In this document: piece after piece, positions 7,805-17,946 of the stretch | Numbering within the stretch: position 1 is the stretch's first letter | Layout: each line of letters begins with the position of its first letter | Assembly (NCBI GenBank): GCA_024228935.1 | Contig: JAAESX010000021.1 | Location: 1 to 38,577 of the forward strand | Direction of reading: 5' to 3' | Length of the DNA: 38,577 nucleotides | Source: Pseudomonadota bacterium | GTDB lineage: Bacteria > Myxococcota_A > UBA796 > CAJQPC01 | The notes under the pieces: model-generated | Told to the model about the DNA's origin: nothing | The model's database searches: none | What the model saw: the letters and a program-made list of their open reading frames with translations, nothing else | Made by a program: the position numbers and the translations under genes

Positions 7805-8423
7805 CGACCAGCTCCCCTCGCGCCGCGGCATCGAAGCTCGCCCACGCGTCCTCGACCCCCAGGCCGTCCGAGCTCGAGAAGCCGATCAGCTCGTGCGGCT
7901 TGAGCTTGAACCCACGCCGCAGCGCCGCCCAGTGCTTCTTGCGCTGCGACCGCTTCAGCTTGTCGCTCTTGGTCGCGAGCACGCGGATCGGGAGCCGCGC
8001 CTGACGCAGCCCCCAGATGAGCTCGGCGTCGCTGTTCTGGACCTCGTGCCGGGCGTCGACCAGGACGACCACCAGCTTCAGGGCGTCGCGTCCACCGAGG
8101 TAGCCCTCGACCAGACCCTTCCACCGCTCCTTCACCTCGATCGGGACGCGCGCGAAGCCGTACCCGGGCAGATCCGCGAACACGAGCCGCTTCTCCACCA
8201 GGAACAGGTTCACCGACTGGGTCCGGCCGGGTGTGCCCGACACCCGCGCCGCCTTCTTCACGTTCAGGAGCTTGTTGATCGCCGAGGACTTCCCGACGTT
8301 GCTCCGCCCCGCGAATGCGATCTCCGGGAGATGCGTAATGGGCAGCAGGGACGGATCGGGGAAGCTCCCCAGGAATCCAACCCGACCACCGGCCAGGGAC
8401 TTCTTCACATCGACAGGTGTCAT
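7794..8423 (-). CDS. engB: Ribosome biogenesis GTPase EngB (YihA/YsxC)
   Basis: A 209-residue GTPase, normal length for the EngB family, acting in assembly of the large ribosomal subunit. All G motifs are visible: G1 GRSNVGKSS near residue 40, G2 PGRTQSVN, G3 DLPGYGF, G4 TKSD and G5 FSSSDGLG. The ATG at 8423 has AGGGGAG upstream (12 bases away) and a possible -10 TATTGT at 8458-8463 on the minus strand. It overlaps and precedes rlmE in the same operon and diverges from the metallophosphoesterase operon. Confidence 0.95.
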   Translation of the reverse strand: MTPVDVKKSLAGGRVGFLGSFPDPSLLPITHLPEIAFAGRSNVGKSSAINKLLNVKKAARVSGTPGRTQSVNLFLVEKRLVFADLPGYGFARVPIEVKERWKGLVEGYLGGRDALKLVVVLVDARHEVQNSDAELIWGLRQARLPIRVLATKSDKLKRSQRKKHWAALRRGFKLKPHELIGFSSSDGLGVEDAWASFDAAARGELVDEG

Positions 8424-8479
8424 GTGTGCAACCTGCTCCCCTGAGCGCGCGTCAGCAACAATAGAGACCGAGCCCGATC

Positions 8480-9529
8480 GTGCACGACTTCCGCTGGGAC
8501 CACGCAGACGACCACCGTCGAATCGAGCGCATCGACGACGGGGGGGTCGTCTACGTCATCAGCGACATCCATCTGGGGGACGGCTCGCCGAGCGACATCT
8601 TCGTCGCCAAGGATCGTGTCCTGCTGGAGTTCCTCGACCAGGTCGACAAGGAGGACGCCACGCTCGTGGTGGCGGGTGACGCCATCGACTTCTCCCAGGC
8701 GTGGATGTTCACGAACATCCTGAAGGCGCACGGCAAGGTCCTGGGGGCGTTCAGCGCACTCGCCGGAAAGGGCCGGTTCCACTACGTCCTCGGCAACCAC
8801 GATCACGACCTGCGCCTGTACAAGGACGTGCTCCGGTTCCCCGTCGTGCACGGGATCGAGGTCGGCGACCACACATGCATCCTGCACGGGTACGAGTTCG
8901 ACCCGGTCATCGGCAAGGACATCGAGGCCGCTGAATACCGCACCAAGATGCACCACCTGTTCGAGCGGGCCCTGGGCACCTGGCTGCGGTTGCCTCTGGA
9001 GTTCCACTACACGTGGTGGAACCGCTGCAGCTTCTGGCTCTTCCACAAGGCCGTCTGGTTCCGACGGCGGCTGGCGCGCTTCCTGGACAGCCTGTTCGAC
9101 GACACCCGGCACGGGCGAGAGCTGGATGAAACGATCCGCTACTGGACGCGCTGCCAGATGGGCGACCCGGCCTCGATCTTTCGACCGGCGATGAAGGCCC
9201 TGGCCGAGGGGCCGTACGAGACGCTGATCTGCGGTCACTCGCATCTGCCCGGGATCGTCGATGGCGACGAGGGGCGCCGGTACGCGAACACCGGGTCGTG
9301 GACCTTCGCGAGCAGCAGCGTGCTGCGCATCGAGGGCCGGGAGCTGGAGCTCCGCGACTGGCTGTCCGGTCGGCGCATCACGGACGGGCTGTACGAGCCG
9401 CTGATCGCCCGACGCTTCGACCACATGAGCTTCGAGGAGTGGTGGCGCGACAACTACCTGGGCTGGCTGCGCTACCGGGTCGGAGAAGAAGTACGAGAAG
9501 GTAAGCTGCCCGTCTGGCCGCCGAGCTGA
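8480..9529 (+). CDS. Calcineurin-like metallophosphoesterase (LpxH-like)
   Basis: 349 residues with the full binuclear metallophosphoesterase signature: SDIHLGDG (D29, H31), GDAID (66-70), GNHD (105-108), H136 in ILHGYEF and CGHSHLP near 250-255. The bulky aromatic- and Arg-rich insertion around 165-215 (with WWNRCSFWLF) could bind a membrane or a lipid, as in UDP-2,3-diacylglucosamine hydrolases of the LpxH type, but the protein is about 100 residues longer than LpxH, so the substrate is open. A GTG start at 8480 gives an N-terminus that leads directly into the first motif. It is first in a tightly packed operon (4-base gap to the next gene). Confidence 0.85.
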   Translation: MHDFRWDHADDHRRIERIDDGGVVYVISDIHLGDGSPSDIFVAKDRVLLEFLDQVDKEDATLVVAGDAIDFSQAWMFTNILKAHGKVLGAFSALAGKGRFHYVLGNHDHDLRLYKDVLRFPVVHGIEVGDHTCILHGYEFDPVIGKDIEAAEYRTKMHHLFERALGTWLRLPLEFHYTWWNRCSFWLFHKAVWFRRRLARFLDSLFDDTRHGRELDETIRYWTRCQMGDPASIFRPAMKALAEGPYETLICGHSHLPGIVDGDEGRRYANTGSWTFASSSVLRIEGRELELRDWLSGRRITDGLYEPLIARRFDHMSFEEWWRDNYLGWLRYRVGEEVREGKLPVWPPS

Positions 9530-9533
9530 CCCC

Positions 9534-10363
9534 ATGACACTGTTCGTACTCGCCCTCGCAAACGCCGCCGAGCTGCGGTCCGACATGACGCGCATCTCGC
9601 CCGAGGAGGTGTACGTCATGACCTGCGCCACGGCGGTCGAGGACGCCGGCTCGGACCACCAGAAGGTCATCGACCTGTGGGTCGCCTGCGACACCGAGGC
9701 GGTCCGGCGCGAGCTGGACGGAGCGCGCCCGTTCATCCGCGGCCAGATCGCGATGAGCGAGATCGCCCGCGACTACAGCCGGCTCGCCGCCGAGGACCCG
9801 CTCGAGTACGCGCGGGTCGTCCTGGCGGTCAGCGCCCAGCGACGCGACGCCGCCCTGCCCTTCGACGACGTCCAAGCCGCGTGGCTTCGCGTCATGCAGG
9901 ACAGCGAAGCGCGCATGAACGTCGAGGACGTCCGCAGCGTCACGATCCGGTGGCTGCCGGCGGCGACGGGCACCGAACCCCAGCGCGCGATCCTCGACGA
10001 GCTGGTCCGAAAGCACATCGCCGACATGGGCTTCAAGATCCGCCCCGGAGACGACGCCGACTCGGCCGAGGCTGCGGTGATGATCTTCGTCGAGCCGGTC
10101 TTCCGCGTGGCCCAGGAAGGCGACCCGAGCCGCGGGAAGCTGCACGGGAGCGAGGTCGAGCTGAAGAGCCAGCCGGTTCGATACCGAGACCGGGACGCCA
10201 AGGGAGCCCCCCTCCGCGTGACCGAGCGCGCCGACTACCGCGACAAAGACGAGGCCATCCGCACGGCGACCGATGCGGCAGCGCGCGCTTTTGCGGAGCA
10301 GTTGCTGGTGCAGGTCGTGCGGGAGGTGTACACCGACTACGAACTGCCCGTTGCGAGACGCCT

Positions 10364-10367
<4 letters not shown>
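9534..10367 (+). CDS. Exported protein of unknown function
   Basis: 277 residues, not recognised. The N-terminus MTLFVLALANAAE looks like a minimal signal peptide with an ANA-A cleavage site and no basic residue. The mature part is highly charged and helical at first (SPEEVYVMTCATAVEDAG...), then has a mixed domain with TIRWLPAATGTEP and MIFVEPVFRV segments, possibly a small alpha/beta domain that sums regularised charges; no catalytic motif is evident. It begins 4 bases after the metallophosphoesterase stop and overlaps the start of mtnA by 4 bases (GTGA), so the three genes form one transcription unit, although MtnA is cytosolic. Confidence 0.7.
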
Positions 10368-11434
<1,067 letters not shown>

Positions 11435-11451
11435 CCTTCCGGGCGGGGCCG

Positions 11452-12756
11452 CTACAGCGTCCCCGTCGTGATGTTCCAGGTCAGGACCTGCTCGTCCAGG
11501 CGGCCCAGGAGCTGCTTGTCGAACGCCTTCTTCTCGGCGTTCCACGTGTAGCGCTTCAGCTCGCGCTGGTCGTCGGCGGCCACGTACAGCTCGAGCTGGC
11601 CGTTGCCGTCGAGGTCGGCGCCGTAGATGGCGTGCTCGAAGCCGGAGCTGGCCTGCTCGAACCGGTCGACGGCCCAGGCGTCCTCTCCCTCACCCGGAGG
11701 GGTGATGTGGAAGATGCCCGCCTTGAACGCCGCAGCGATGAGCTCGGTGTTGCCGTCGCCGTCGAAGTCGCCGGGGACCAGGAAGCGGGTCTGGCGGTCG
11801 TCGATCGTCGCGATGCTGGTGTGCGACCAGGCGCCGTCGGTCAGCGTGTACTGACGGACCTCGACCGGGTGCAGGATCTTGGCCTTGTCGTTGGGGTCGA
11901 TCTCGGCCTCGTTCACGACGAAGACCTCGCTGATGCCGTCGCCGTCCATGTCGTGGACGGTGACCTCCTTGGCGTGGGTCCCCTGCCCCATGGGCTCGAC
12001 CCAGCTGCGCTCGTAGGCGGTGCCGTTCCAGCTGTACATCGCCACGCCGCCGGTCTGGCTGGCGTTGGCCTTGTTGCGGTCCGAGGGCGTCACGAAGAAC
12101 TCGTTCACGCCATCGCCGTCCACGTCGCCGATCTCGACCTCGTGCACGAACGTGTCCGGGCGGGCGTCCATCTCGACGACGGTCGCGGCGCCCCCGACCT
12201 TCGGGTCCCACTCGGCCACGGCCACGACGCCACCGTCGTGCGTCGCGATGACGAGCTCGTCGACACCGTCGCCGTCCACGTCGCCGATCTCCAGGTCACG
12301 AAGGCGGTTGAACTTGCCCCCCCAGCCCTCGGCCTTGAACCACACCACGTCGGACGACCAGCCCTCGGCGCCGTGCTTCCAGTACTTGAGGTACGGGCCC
12401 TCGGCGCCGATGGTCAGGATGCCGTCGCCGTAGGGGATGGCCTTGTGGAACACGTTGCTGTCGGGATCCTCGAGGCGGGTGTTCTCCCAGCCGGTCTCGC
12501 CCTCGCGCCAGATGTCGAGGCGAGCGGGGCCCGGGTTGGGCATGCCGTCGGGTCCGGTCCAGAACCAGGCCTGGGTGAGCAGGAGCGCGGGCCGCGCGGG
12601 TCCCTCGAGGTTCTGCACGACGGGCTCGGGCGCGCCGCCGTTGTCCGGCTCTTCGACCTTCGGGTCGGTCTTGGGGTCGGGCTTCTCGGGCTTCTCGTCG
12701 CCGCCGCAGGCGACCAGCGCCATGATCACGGGGAGGGACAGCATCATCTTGGGCAT
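11452..12756 (-). CDS. FG-GAP/VCBS beta-propeller lipoprotein
   Basis: 434 residues. The N-terminus has a lipobox (ALVAC-GG, Cys17) after a short signal, so the protein is lipid-anchored in the envelope. A Lys/Pro/Asp linker (20-50) leads to at least five FG-GAP-type blades, each with a Ca-binding loop: DVDGDGVDE, DVDGDGVNE, DMDGDGISE, DFDGDGNTE and DLDGNGQLE. Such propellers bind ligands or partner proteins and are structurally like integrin heads; no enzymatic role is indicated. The start is supported by AGGAG seven bases upstream. It follows the beta-helix gene by 3 bases and is the last gene of the kinase operon. Confidence 0.85.
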   Translation of the reverse strand: MPKMMLSLPVIMALVACGGDEKPEKPDPKTDPKVEEPDNGGAPEPVVQNLEGPARPALLLTQAWFWTGPDGMPNPGPARLDIWREGETGWENTRLEDPDSNVFHKAIPYGDGILTIGAEGPYLKYWKHGAEGWSSDVVWFKAEGWGGKFNRLRDLEIGDVDGDGVDELVIATHDGGVVAVAEWDPKVGGAATVVEMDARPDTFVHEVEIGDVDGDGVNEFFVTPSDRNKANASQTGGVAMYSWNGTAYERSWVEPMGQGTHAKEVTVHDMDGDGISEVFVVNEAEIDPNDKAKILHPVEVRQYTLTDGAWSHTSIATIDDRQTRFLVPGDFDGDGNTELIAAAFKAGIFHITPPGEGEDAWAVDRFEQASSGFEHAIYGADLDGNGQLELYVAADDQRELKRYTWNAEKKAFDKQLLGRLDEQVLTWNITTGTL

Positions 12757-12759
12757 TCG

Positions 12760-13959
12760 CTACTCCTGGGTCTGGCGGCCTAACGCCTTCGCACGCCCAT
12801 CGACTACCCGGTGTGGTCCAGGTCCCTCCTCCCAGATCCTCAGCGCTTCGTGTGCAGGCCCCACCAGGGTGGCGTCGTTGGGGACCTCGGCGCCGTAGCC
12901 GAGCACGGTCCGTCCCCCGAGGATGGCCCGATGACCGATGGCCGCGCCCAGGAAGTAGAGCCCCGTCGAGACCCGCTCGCCGTCCTTCATCACCTTGATC
13001 GGGTCCTTGAACGACAGGTCGTAGATCATCGCGGACAGGGCGGTGAACGCCTCGCGCCCGAAGACACTGAACTGCAGGCCCCAGCCGTTCGACACATGGG
13101 CCCCGGGGTAGAGCACGCACAGGTTGATCATCCCGCGGCGGTCGACCCGGGCCCCGTCGCCGAGCACACAGCCGTTGACCACGGCGTGCTCGTCGATGAC
13201 GACGCCATCCCGCAGCACCGAGCCCCGGACGACCGCATAGGGCCCGACGGTGACGTCGTCCCCCAGCACGCAGCCCTCGAGGATGGCCGTCGGGTGGACA
13301 CGGCAGTTCTTCCCCTGTGACGTCAGTGCCTGCATCAGCGCGCCCTGGCGCAGCGAGAACCCGGCGCGCAGCCAGATGCCCAGCATCTTCCAGATCTTGA
13401 CCAGGACGTTCAGCTCGTCGAACTTCCGGCGCTCCCGGTGGATGGTCGCCGCCATGGCGAGGCGGTTCGCGAGCAGGATGTGCACCCAGTGGTCGATCTG
13501 GAGCACGCCGTTCTCGCTGACCGGCGCCGGATCCGCCACCGCATGAGCCATCGCGCGATGCAGCGGCGGGGCCTCGTCGTACACGAGCCCGAGCTGGACG
13601 TCGACGGGCTCGAGCCCCTCGAAGGTGGGCTCGCCCGAGGTGACGGCCAGCTCGTAGGTGTCAGGCTCGGTGAGGTCCTGCAACGGCCCGACCGTCAGCC
13701 GCCAGGCCGACTCGGCGACCCGCAGGCGTCCTGCGGGCACCTCGGCCAGCCGAGCGAGCGTCCCGCGGGTGAACCAGGTCCGATCCGACGCGAGGATGTA
13801 CCGCTCACCGACGGGCACCTCGGTGGCCCACTCCAGTCCGGCCTCCTCGACCTCCTCCTTCTGCCAGTCGATCAGCCGACGGCCGAGCACGATGACCTCG
13901 CCGGGGGCATCGTTGAAGGGAGGCACCGGGGCGCCGGTCTCGACGACGAAGACCTTCAC
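12760..13959 (-). CDS. Left-handed beta-helix (hexapeptide repeat) protein, GlmU-like C-terminal architecture
   Basis: 399 residues. From about residue 215 to 380 there are imperfect hexapeptide repeats typical of a left-handed beta-helix (HPTAILEGCVLGDDVTVG, VVIDEHAVVNGCVLGD, later GHRAILGGRTVLGYGAEVP), interrupted by a loop with IYDLSFKDPIK. The first 200 residues have no nucleotidyltransferase signature (no GxGTRM), although a sugar-nucleotide-like alpha/beta domain is possible. Members with this fold are usually acyltransferases, or act as scaffolds; no substrate can be named. The start is a GTG in a 4-base GTGA overlap with the end of the kinase gene, preceded by CAGGAG, and the stop lies 3 bases before the lipoprotein start. 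Confidence 0.75.
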   Translation of the reverse strand: MKVFVVETGAPVPPFNDAPGEVIVLGRRLIDWQKEEVEEAGLEWATEVPVGERYILASDRTWFTRGTLARLAEVPAGRLRVAESAWRLTVGPLQDLTEPDTYELAVTSGEPTFEGLEPVDVQLGLVYDEAPPLHRAMAHAVADPAPVSENGVLQIDHWVHILLANRLAMAATIHRERRKFDELNVLVKIWKMLGIWLRAGFSLRQGALMQALTSQGKNCRVHPTAILEGCVLGDDVTVGPYAVVRGSVLRDGVVIDEHAVVNGCVLGDGARVDRRGMINLCVLYPGAHVSNGWGLQFSVFGREAFTALSAMIYDLSFKDPIKVMKDGERVSTGLYFLGAAIGHRAILGGRTVLGYGAEVPNDATLVGPAHEALRIWEEGPGPHRVVDGRAKALGRQTQE

Positions 13960-16900
13960 AGGAGCTCCTGTTCGATGTCACGGGCGACCCACGTGGCGCC
14001 GATGCGATGGGCGTCTGAGAGCGCGGTCTGGAGCGCCTGGCTGGCCTCCTGCTCCCGGCCGATCTTGCGCAGGGCCCGCCCCTCGAGCCACTGCCCGCGG
14101 ACCGCCGCCTCCTCGTCGCCGAAGCGGGCCGCAGCGAGCGTTGCGCGTCGAAGCTGGCCCAGTCCCGCACCGGAGTCCTCGCGGAGCGCGGCGAGGTAGC
14201 CCAGGTAGATGTCATTCAAGGCCACGGAGCGATCCAGCCCGGCCTGCCGCGCGACATCCCGCGACTCGAGGAAGGCAGCGTGCGCTCGCCCCAGTCGGCC
14301 GAGCCGCAGGTGGGCGTCCCCGATGTTGTGGAGGTTCACGGCCAGACCGTTCCGGTACCCGGTGCCGCGCCGGACATCGAGCGCCTTGCGGAACAGCTCG
14401 AGCGACATCGGCAGATCGCCGAGCGCCATCCGAGCGATGCCCAGGTTGTTGTAGGCGCGGCCCTGGAGGATGCGGTCACCCGTGCTCTCGGCCAGCTCGC
14501 GCGCGAGCTCCAGGTGCTCCCAGGCTCGCTCGGCCAGGTCGTCGCGGATGTAGCGCGTGCCCATGCCGATGTGGGCGGTGGCCTGGGCTCGGGGGTCGTC
14601 TCCCGCGCGCTCGAGCGCCTCGACCAGGTACGCTTCGGCGGTCTCGTAGTCCCCACCCCGGCTCGCGAGCTGCGCCAGACTCGCCAGGAGCTCGGCCGTC
14701 GCCGGCGCGTCCCCATTGATGCGCGCCTCGGCCAGCCCCTGCTCCAGGCTCGCGCGGGCCAGCACTATGCGACCGGTCGACGCGAAAACGCGCCCCAGGG
14801 CCAGGTAGCACCGGACCTCGAGGTCACCGCAGGCCCCTTCTGCGGCCAGCTCGAGCGCGACCTGCAGGTGATGCTCGGCCGACCGATGGTCCCCCAGCAG
14901 GTCGCCGATCTCGCCGGCCTTCATGCGCAGCATCGACTCGCCGCGCAGGTTCGTCTCGCCCGTCGCATCCGCCGACTTCTCGAGCCACTCGACCCCCCGC
15001 TCGTAGCAACGGAGCGCTCGCTCGAGGAAGGCCCCCCGGCGGTGCAGGTCCCCCGCCAGGTTCACGTACCGCGCGGCGCTGACGAGCTCCCCGGCCGCGG
15101 CGAAGTGGCCCGACAGGCTGTCGTAGAGCGGGGGCAGGTTGTCCGAGAACAGCCGCAGCATGCCCTCGGCCACCATGCGGTGATGGTCTCTCAGCTGGAC
15201 CCCGAGGATGGAGCGCCGCACGACCTGCCAGACCAGGTGGGACGCAAACGCGTACCGGCGAGCCTCCTTGTCCTCGGGTGTGATGAGGCCCGACTCCAGC
15301 AGGTCGCGGAACAGCGGGCCGGGCTCGTCGAGACCCGCCGCTTCCGCGACGAGCGCCGGCGAGAAGGACACGCCGATGGTCGAAGCGATCTGCAGCGCCC
15401 CCTTGGCGGCCGGCTCCAGCGCATCCACCCGAGACGTCACGAGCCCCTCAAGGGTGGGCGGCAACAGCAGCTCGCCGCTCGGCTCGACCAGGTGCGCCTG
15501 GCGACCTTGGATGTGGATGTGCCCCTTCTTCTGGAGCGCCTTCACGAGCTCGACGACGTAGAGCGGGTTCCCGGTCGCGTGCTGGTCGATGAACGCCTGC
15601 AGGTCCTCCTCGACGCCGCGGGCGGCCAGGACGTCCGCCGCCAGCTGGGCTCGGGCGTGGGCGTCCAGGGTTCCGAGCACGATCTCCTCGGTGGGACCGG
15701 GCAGCTCGGCGGGAGCGCGGCGACCTCGCCAGGTCAGGATCCACAGGATGCGGAGCCCGGCGCTGGCGCGGATCACGTGCCCGAGCAGGCCACGCTCGAA
15801 CGCCTGCATGTACTGCAGGTCCTCGAGCACCATCAGCGCCGGACGCTGACGGGCGACCCCTTGGACGAAGGCCGCGCCGGCTCCGTAGATGTCCTCGCGG
15901 GTGGGCTGGAGGCGCCCTTCCCGCTGGAGCGCGAAGAACTCGCCCAGCGTCGCGATGTCCGCCGCCGAGATCCCCAGCTCGGACAGGCTCTGCAGGCGTG
16001 TCCGGATCAGCTCGGCCGGGTCGTCCGGCTCGATGCCCAGCACCGCCGCGACGACGTCCCTGAACGGCGCCAGCGGCCGCTCGTTCTGGTACGGGTAGCA
16101 GCGCGACAGGAAGCAGGGCACCCGCGCGCGCTGGGCCTGCTCCCGCAGCTCTCGCACGAGGCGGGTCTTCCCGGTCCCAGCGTCCCCCGAGATCGACAGC
16201 ACGCCCCCACGGCCCTCGGCCAGCCCCGTGACGGCGACAGCGAGCGTCTCCAGCTCGTCCCCACGGCGGATCCAGCGCCCACCCGGACCGCCGCGCGCGT
16301 TCCTGCGTCGGCCGGCGAACAGGAAAGTCGCCAGCTCCTCCCGGCGGCCCTTCATCCGGACCTGGGGCCCAAGCTCGAATCGCCAGCGATCACCGGCCTG
16401 GGAAGCCACCAGGTCGGACACGCGGATCTCGCCCGGCTCGGCCAGCGAGGCGAGACGTCGGGCCAGCTTCACGACGTTGCCGCGCGGAATGTACGAGGGC
16501 TCCTCGACCGTGCCCGAGAGCGCGACCTCGCCCTTGTGGATGCCAATGGCCAGCTCGACCGCCTGCCCGCGGCGTCGCAGCCGCTCGACCGCCTTCAGCA
16601 GGTCGAGCGCGCAGCTGATCGCCCGGTCCAGATCGTCCTCGTGGGCACGCGGGATGCCGAACAGGAGCGTGATCATGTCGTGGCGCGGCTCGTCCACCCA
16701 CCCGCCGAACCGCTCGCTGGTCCGGTGGACCGAGCGCATGACCGCGTCCTGCTGACGGACGACCTCCTCGGGCTCGATGACCTCGCTGGCGTCGGTCAGG
16801 CCGACGATCTCGGCGACCAGGACGGCGACCGCCTTCTTCTCGCCGATCCGCCGTGACCCGGTCCGCGTCGAGTGCGTCGACTCGCTGGCGGTGTGCTCCG

Positions 16901-17912
16901 TATGGGTGTGGTCGAGCGACGCCTCGGCGCGGATGAGCTCGTTCGCGAGCTTCTGCAGGAGCGCAGCCGACGGGTCCGGCCCGAGCTCGTCGGCGAACAG
17001 ATCGCGGAGGAAGGCCCCGAGCGCGGCGCTGTCGACGCGATGGCCGGCCTCGAACAGGAAGGCGCGCAGGTCCTCCTCGAGCAGGAGCGCGTCGTCGTAG
17101 CGGTCGTCGGGGTCGCGAGCGAGCGCCTTCCGCAGGATCTCCCAGAGCCGCTCGGGGATCTCCGGCACCTCGATCCGCGGATCCGGGACGATGGCCTCGC
17201 GGACCTGGCGCAGCTTCTCCTGCGGGTCCGGGTCCTGGAACAGCCGGTGGTTGACCAGCAGCTCGTACAGCACGATGCCGCAGCTGAAGATGTCCGAGCG
17301 GTGGTCGATTCGCTCGCCGCAGGCCTGCTCGGGGCTCATGTACGCGAACTTGCCGCCTCCGGGCTGCCCGGTCGGCTCGGCCTCGAGCTCGTTCATCAGG
17401 CGAGCGATGCCGAAGTCGACCAGCTTCACCTCGCCCTGGAAGCTGAGCAGCACGTTGTGGGGGGACACGTCGCGGTGGACGATGGGCTCGCACCGGCCCT
17501 CGGCGTCGACGTACCCGTGGGCGAACGCCAGCCCACGCGCGATGCCGGCGGCCACGTAGACGGCCACGGGTAGAGGCAGCCCCATGCCCTTCGCGCGCCG
17601 GCGCCGGACCGCCCGCGTCAGGTCCCGACCGTGGATGTGCTCCATCGCGATGTAGTGGTCGGCGTCGACGCGGCCGAGTTCGAAGACGGACACCACGTTC
17701 GGGTGGTTCAGGAGCGCGGAGATCTTCGCTTCGCGCACGAACAGCTTGATGAAGTGGGGCGAGCGGGCGAGCTGCGGGAGGATGCGCTTGATGACCAGCC
17801 GCTTCTCGAAGCCCTCCACGCCGAAGCTGCGGGCCAGGAACACCTCGGCCATGCCGCCGGTCGCTATGCGCTCCAGCAGCTGGTACTTGCCGAACGTGCG
17901 TGGCAGCTCCAT
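13956..17912 (-). CDS. Ser/Thr protein kinase fused to cyclase-like domain, AAA-type ATPase and TPR array
   Basis: 1318 residues, cytosolic. Kinase domain 8-285: glycine loop ATGGMAEVF, K42, E61, HRDVSPHNVLL (D148), DFG (166-168) and the APE-like MSPEQ, all intact. A His/Ser/Thr-rich linker (335-355) leads to a class III nucleotide cyclase-like domain (360-530); its first metal Asp is Glu368 (AEIVG), the second is kept as D412, and the base of GDxVN is Asn, so cyclase activity is doubtful. Then an ATPase with Walker A GDAGTGKT (576-583) and Walker B-like VLEDLQ (695-700), as in STAND regulators, and about 400 residues of TPR-like helices. This order is known from Myxococcota kinase fusions. 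A GATGCT hexamer lies 6 bases before the ATG. First gene of an operon with the beta-helix and lipoprotein genes. Confidence 0.9.
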   Translation of the reverse strand: MELPRTFGKYQLLERIATGGMAEVFLARSFGVEGFEKRLVIKRILPQLARSPHFIKLFVREAKISALLNHPNVVSVFELGRVDADHYIAMEHIHGRDLTRAVRRRRAKGMGLPLPVAVYVAAGIARGLAFAHGYVDAEGRCEPIVHRDVSPHNVLLSFQGEVKLVDFGIARLMNELEAEPTGQPGGGKFAYMSPEQACGERIDHRSDIFSCGIVLYELLVNHRLFQDPDPQEKLRQVREAIVPDPRIEVPEIPERLWEILRKALARDPDDRYDDALLLEEDLRAFLFEAGHRVDSAALGAFLRDLFADELGPDPSAALLQKLANELIRAEASLDHTHTEHTASESTHSTRTGSRRIGEKKAVAVLVAEIVGLTDASEVIEPEEVVRQQDAVMRSVHRTSERFGGWVDEPRHDMITLLFGIPRAHEDDLDRAISCALDLLKAVERLRRRGQAVELAIGIHKGEVALSGTVEEPSYIPRGNVVKLARRLASLAEPGEIRVSDLVASQAGDRWRFELGPQVRMKGRREELATFLFAGRRRNARGGPGGRWIRRGDELETLAVAVTGLAEGRGGVLSISGDAGTGKTRLVRELREQAQRARVPCFLSRCYPYQNERPLAPFRDVVAAVLGIEPDDPAELIRTRLQSLSELGISAADIATLGEFFALQREGRLQPTREDIYGAGAAFVQGVARQRPALMVLEDLQYMQAFERGLLGHVIRASAGLRILWILTWRGRRAPAELPGPTEEIVLGTLDAHARAQLAADVLAARGVEEDLQAFIDQHATGNPLYVVELVKALQKKGHIHIQGRQAHLVEPSGELLLPPTLEGLVTSRVDALEPAAKGALQIASTIGVSFSPALVAEAAGLDEPGPLFRDLLESGLITPEDKEARRYAFASHLVWQVVRRSILGVQLRDHHRMVAEGMLRLFSDNLPPLYDSLSGHFAAAGELVSAARYVNLAGDLHRRGAFLERALRCYERGVEWLEKSADATGETNLRGESMLRMKAGEIGDLLGDHRSAEHHLQVALELAAEGACGDLEVRCYLALGRVFASTGRIVLARASLEQGLAEARINGDAPATAELLASLAQLASRGGDYETAEAYLVEALERAGDDPRAQATAHIGMGTRYIRDDLAERAWEHLELARELAESTGDRILQGRAYNNLGIARMALGDLPMSLELFRKALDVRRGTGYRNGLAVNLHNIGDAHLRLGRLGRAHAAFLESRDVARQAGLDRSVALNDIYLGYLAALREDSGAGLGQLRRATLAAARFGDEEAAVRGQWLEGRALRKIGREQEASQALQTALSDAHRIGATWVARDIEQELL

Positions 17913-17918
17913 CGCGGC

Positions 17919-17940
17919 AGCATCGCACCCGAGTTAGACG
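17919..17940. promoter_or_regulatory. Divergent weak leaderless-type -10 elements (kinase / lon)
   Basis: On the minus strand GATGCT (17919-17924) stands 6 bases before the kinase ATG at 17912; on the plus strand TAGACG (17935-17940) stands 6 bases before the lon ATG at 17947. Each departs from TANNNT at one end, so the match is weaker than at 1572, 1591, 25997 and 35278, but the spacing is the same. Only 34 bases separate the two genes, leaving room for little else. Confidence 0.3.
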
Positions 17941-17946
17941 GTGGCG

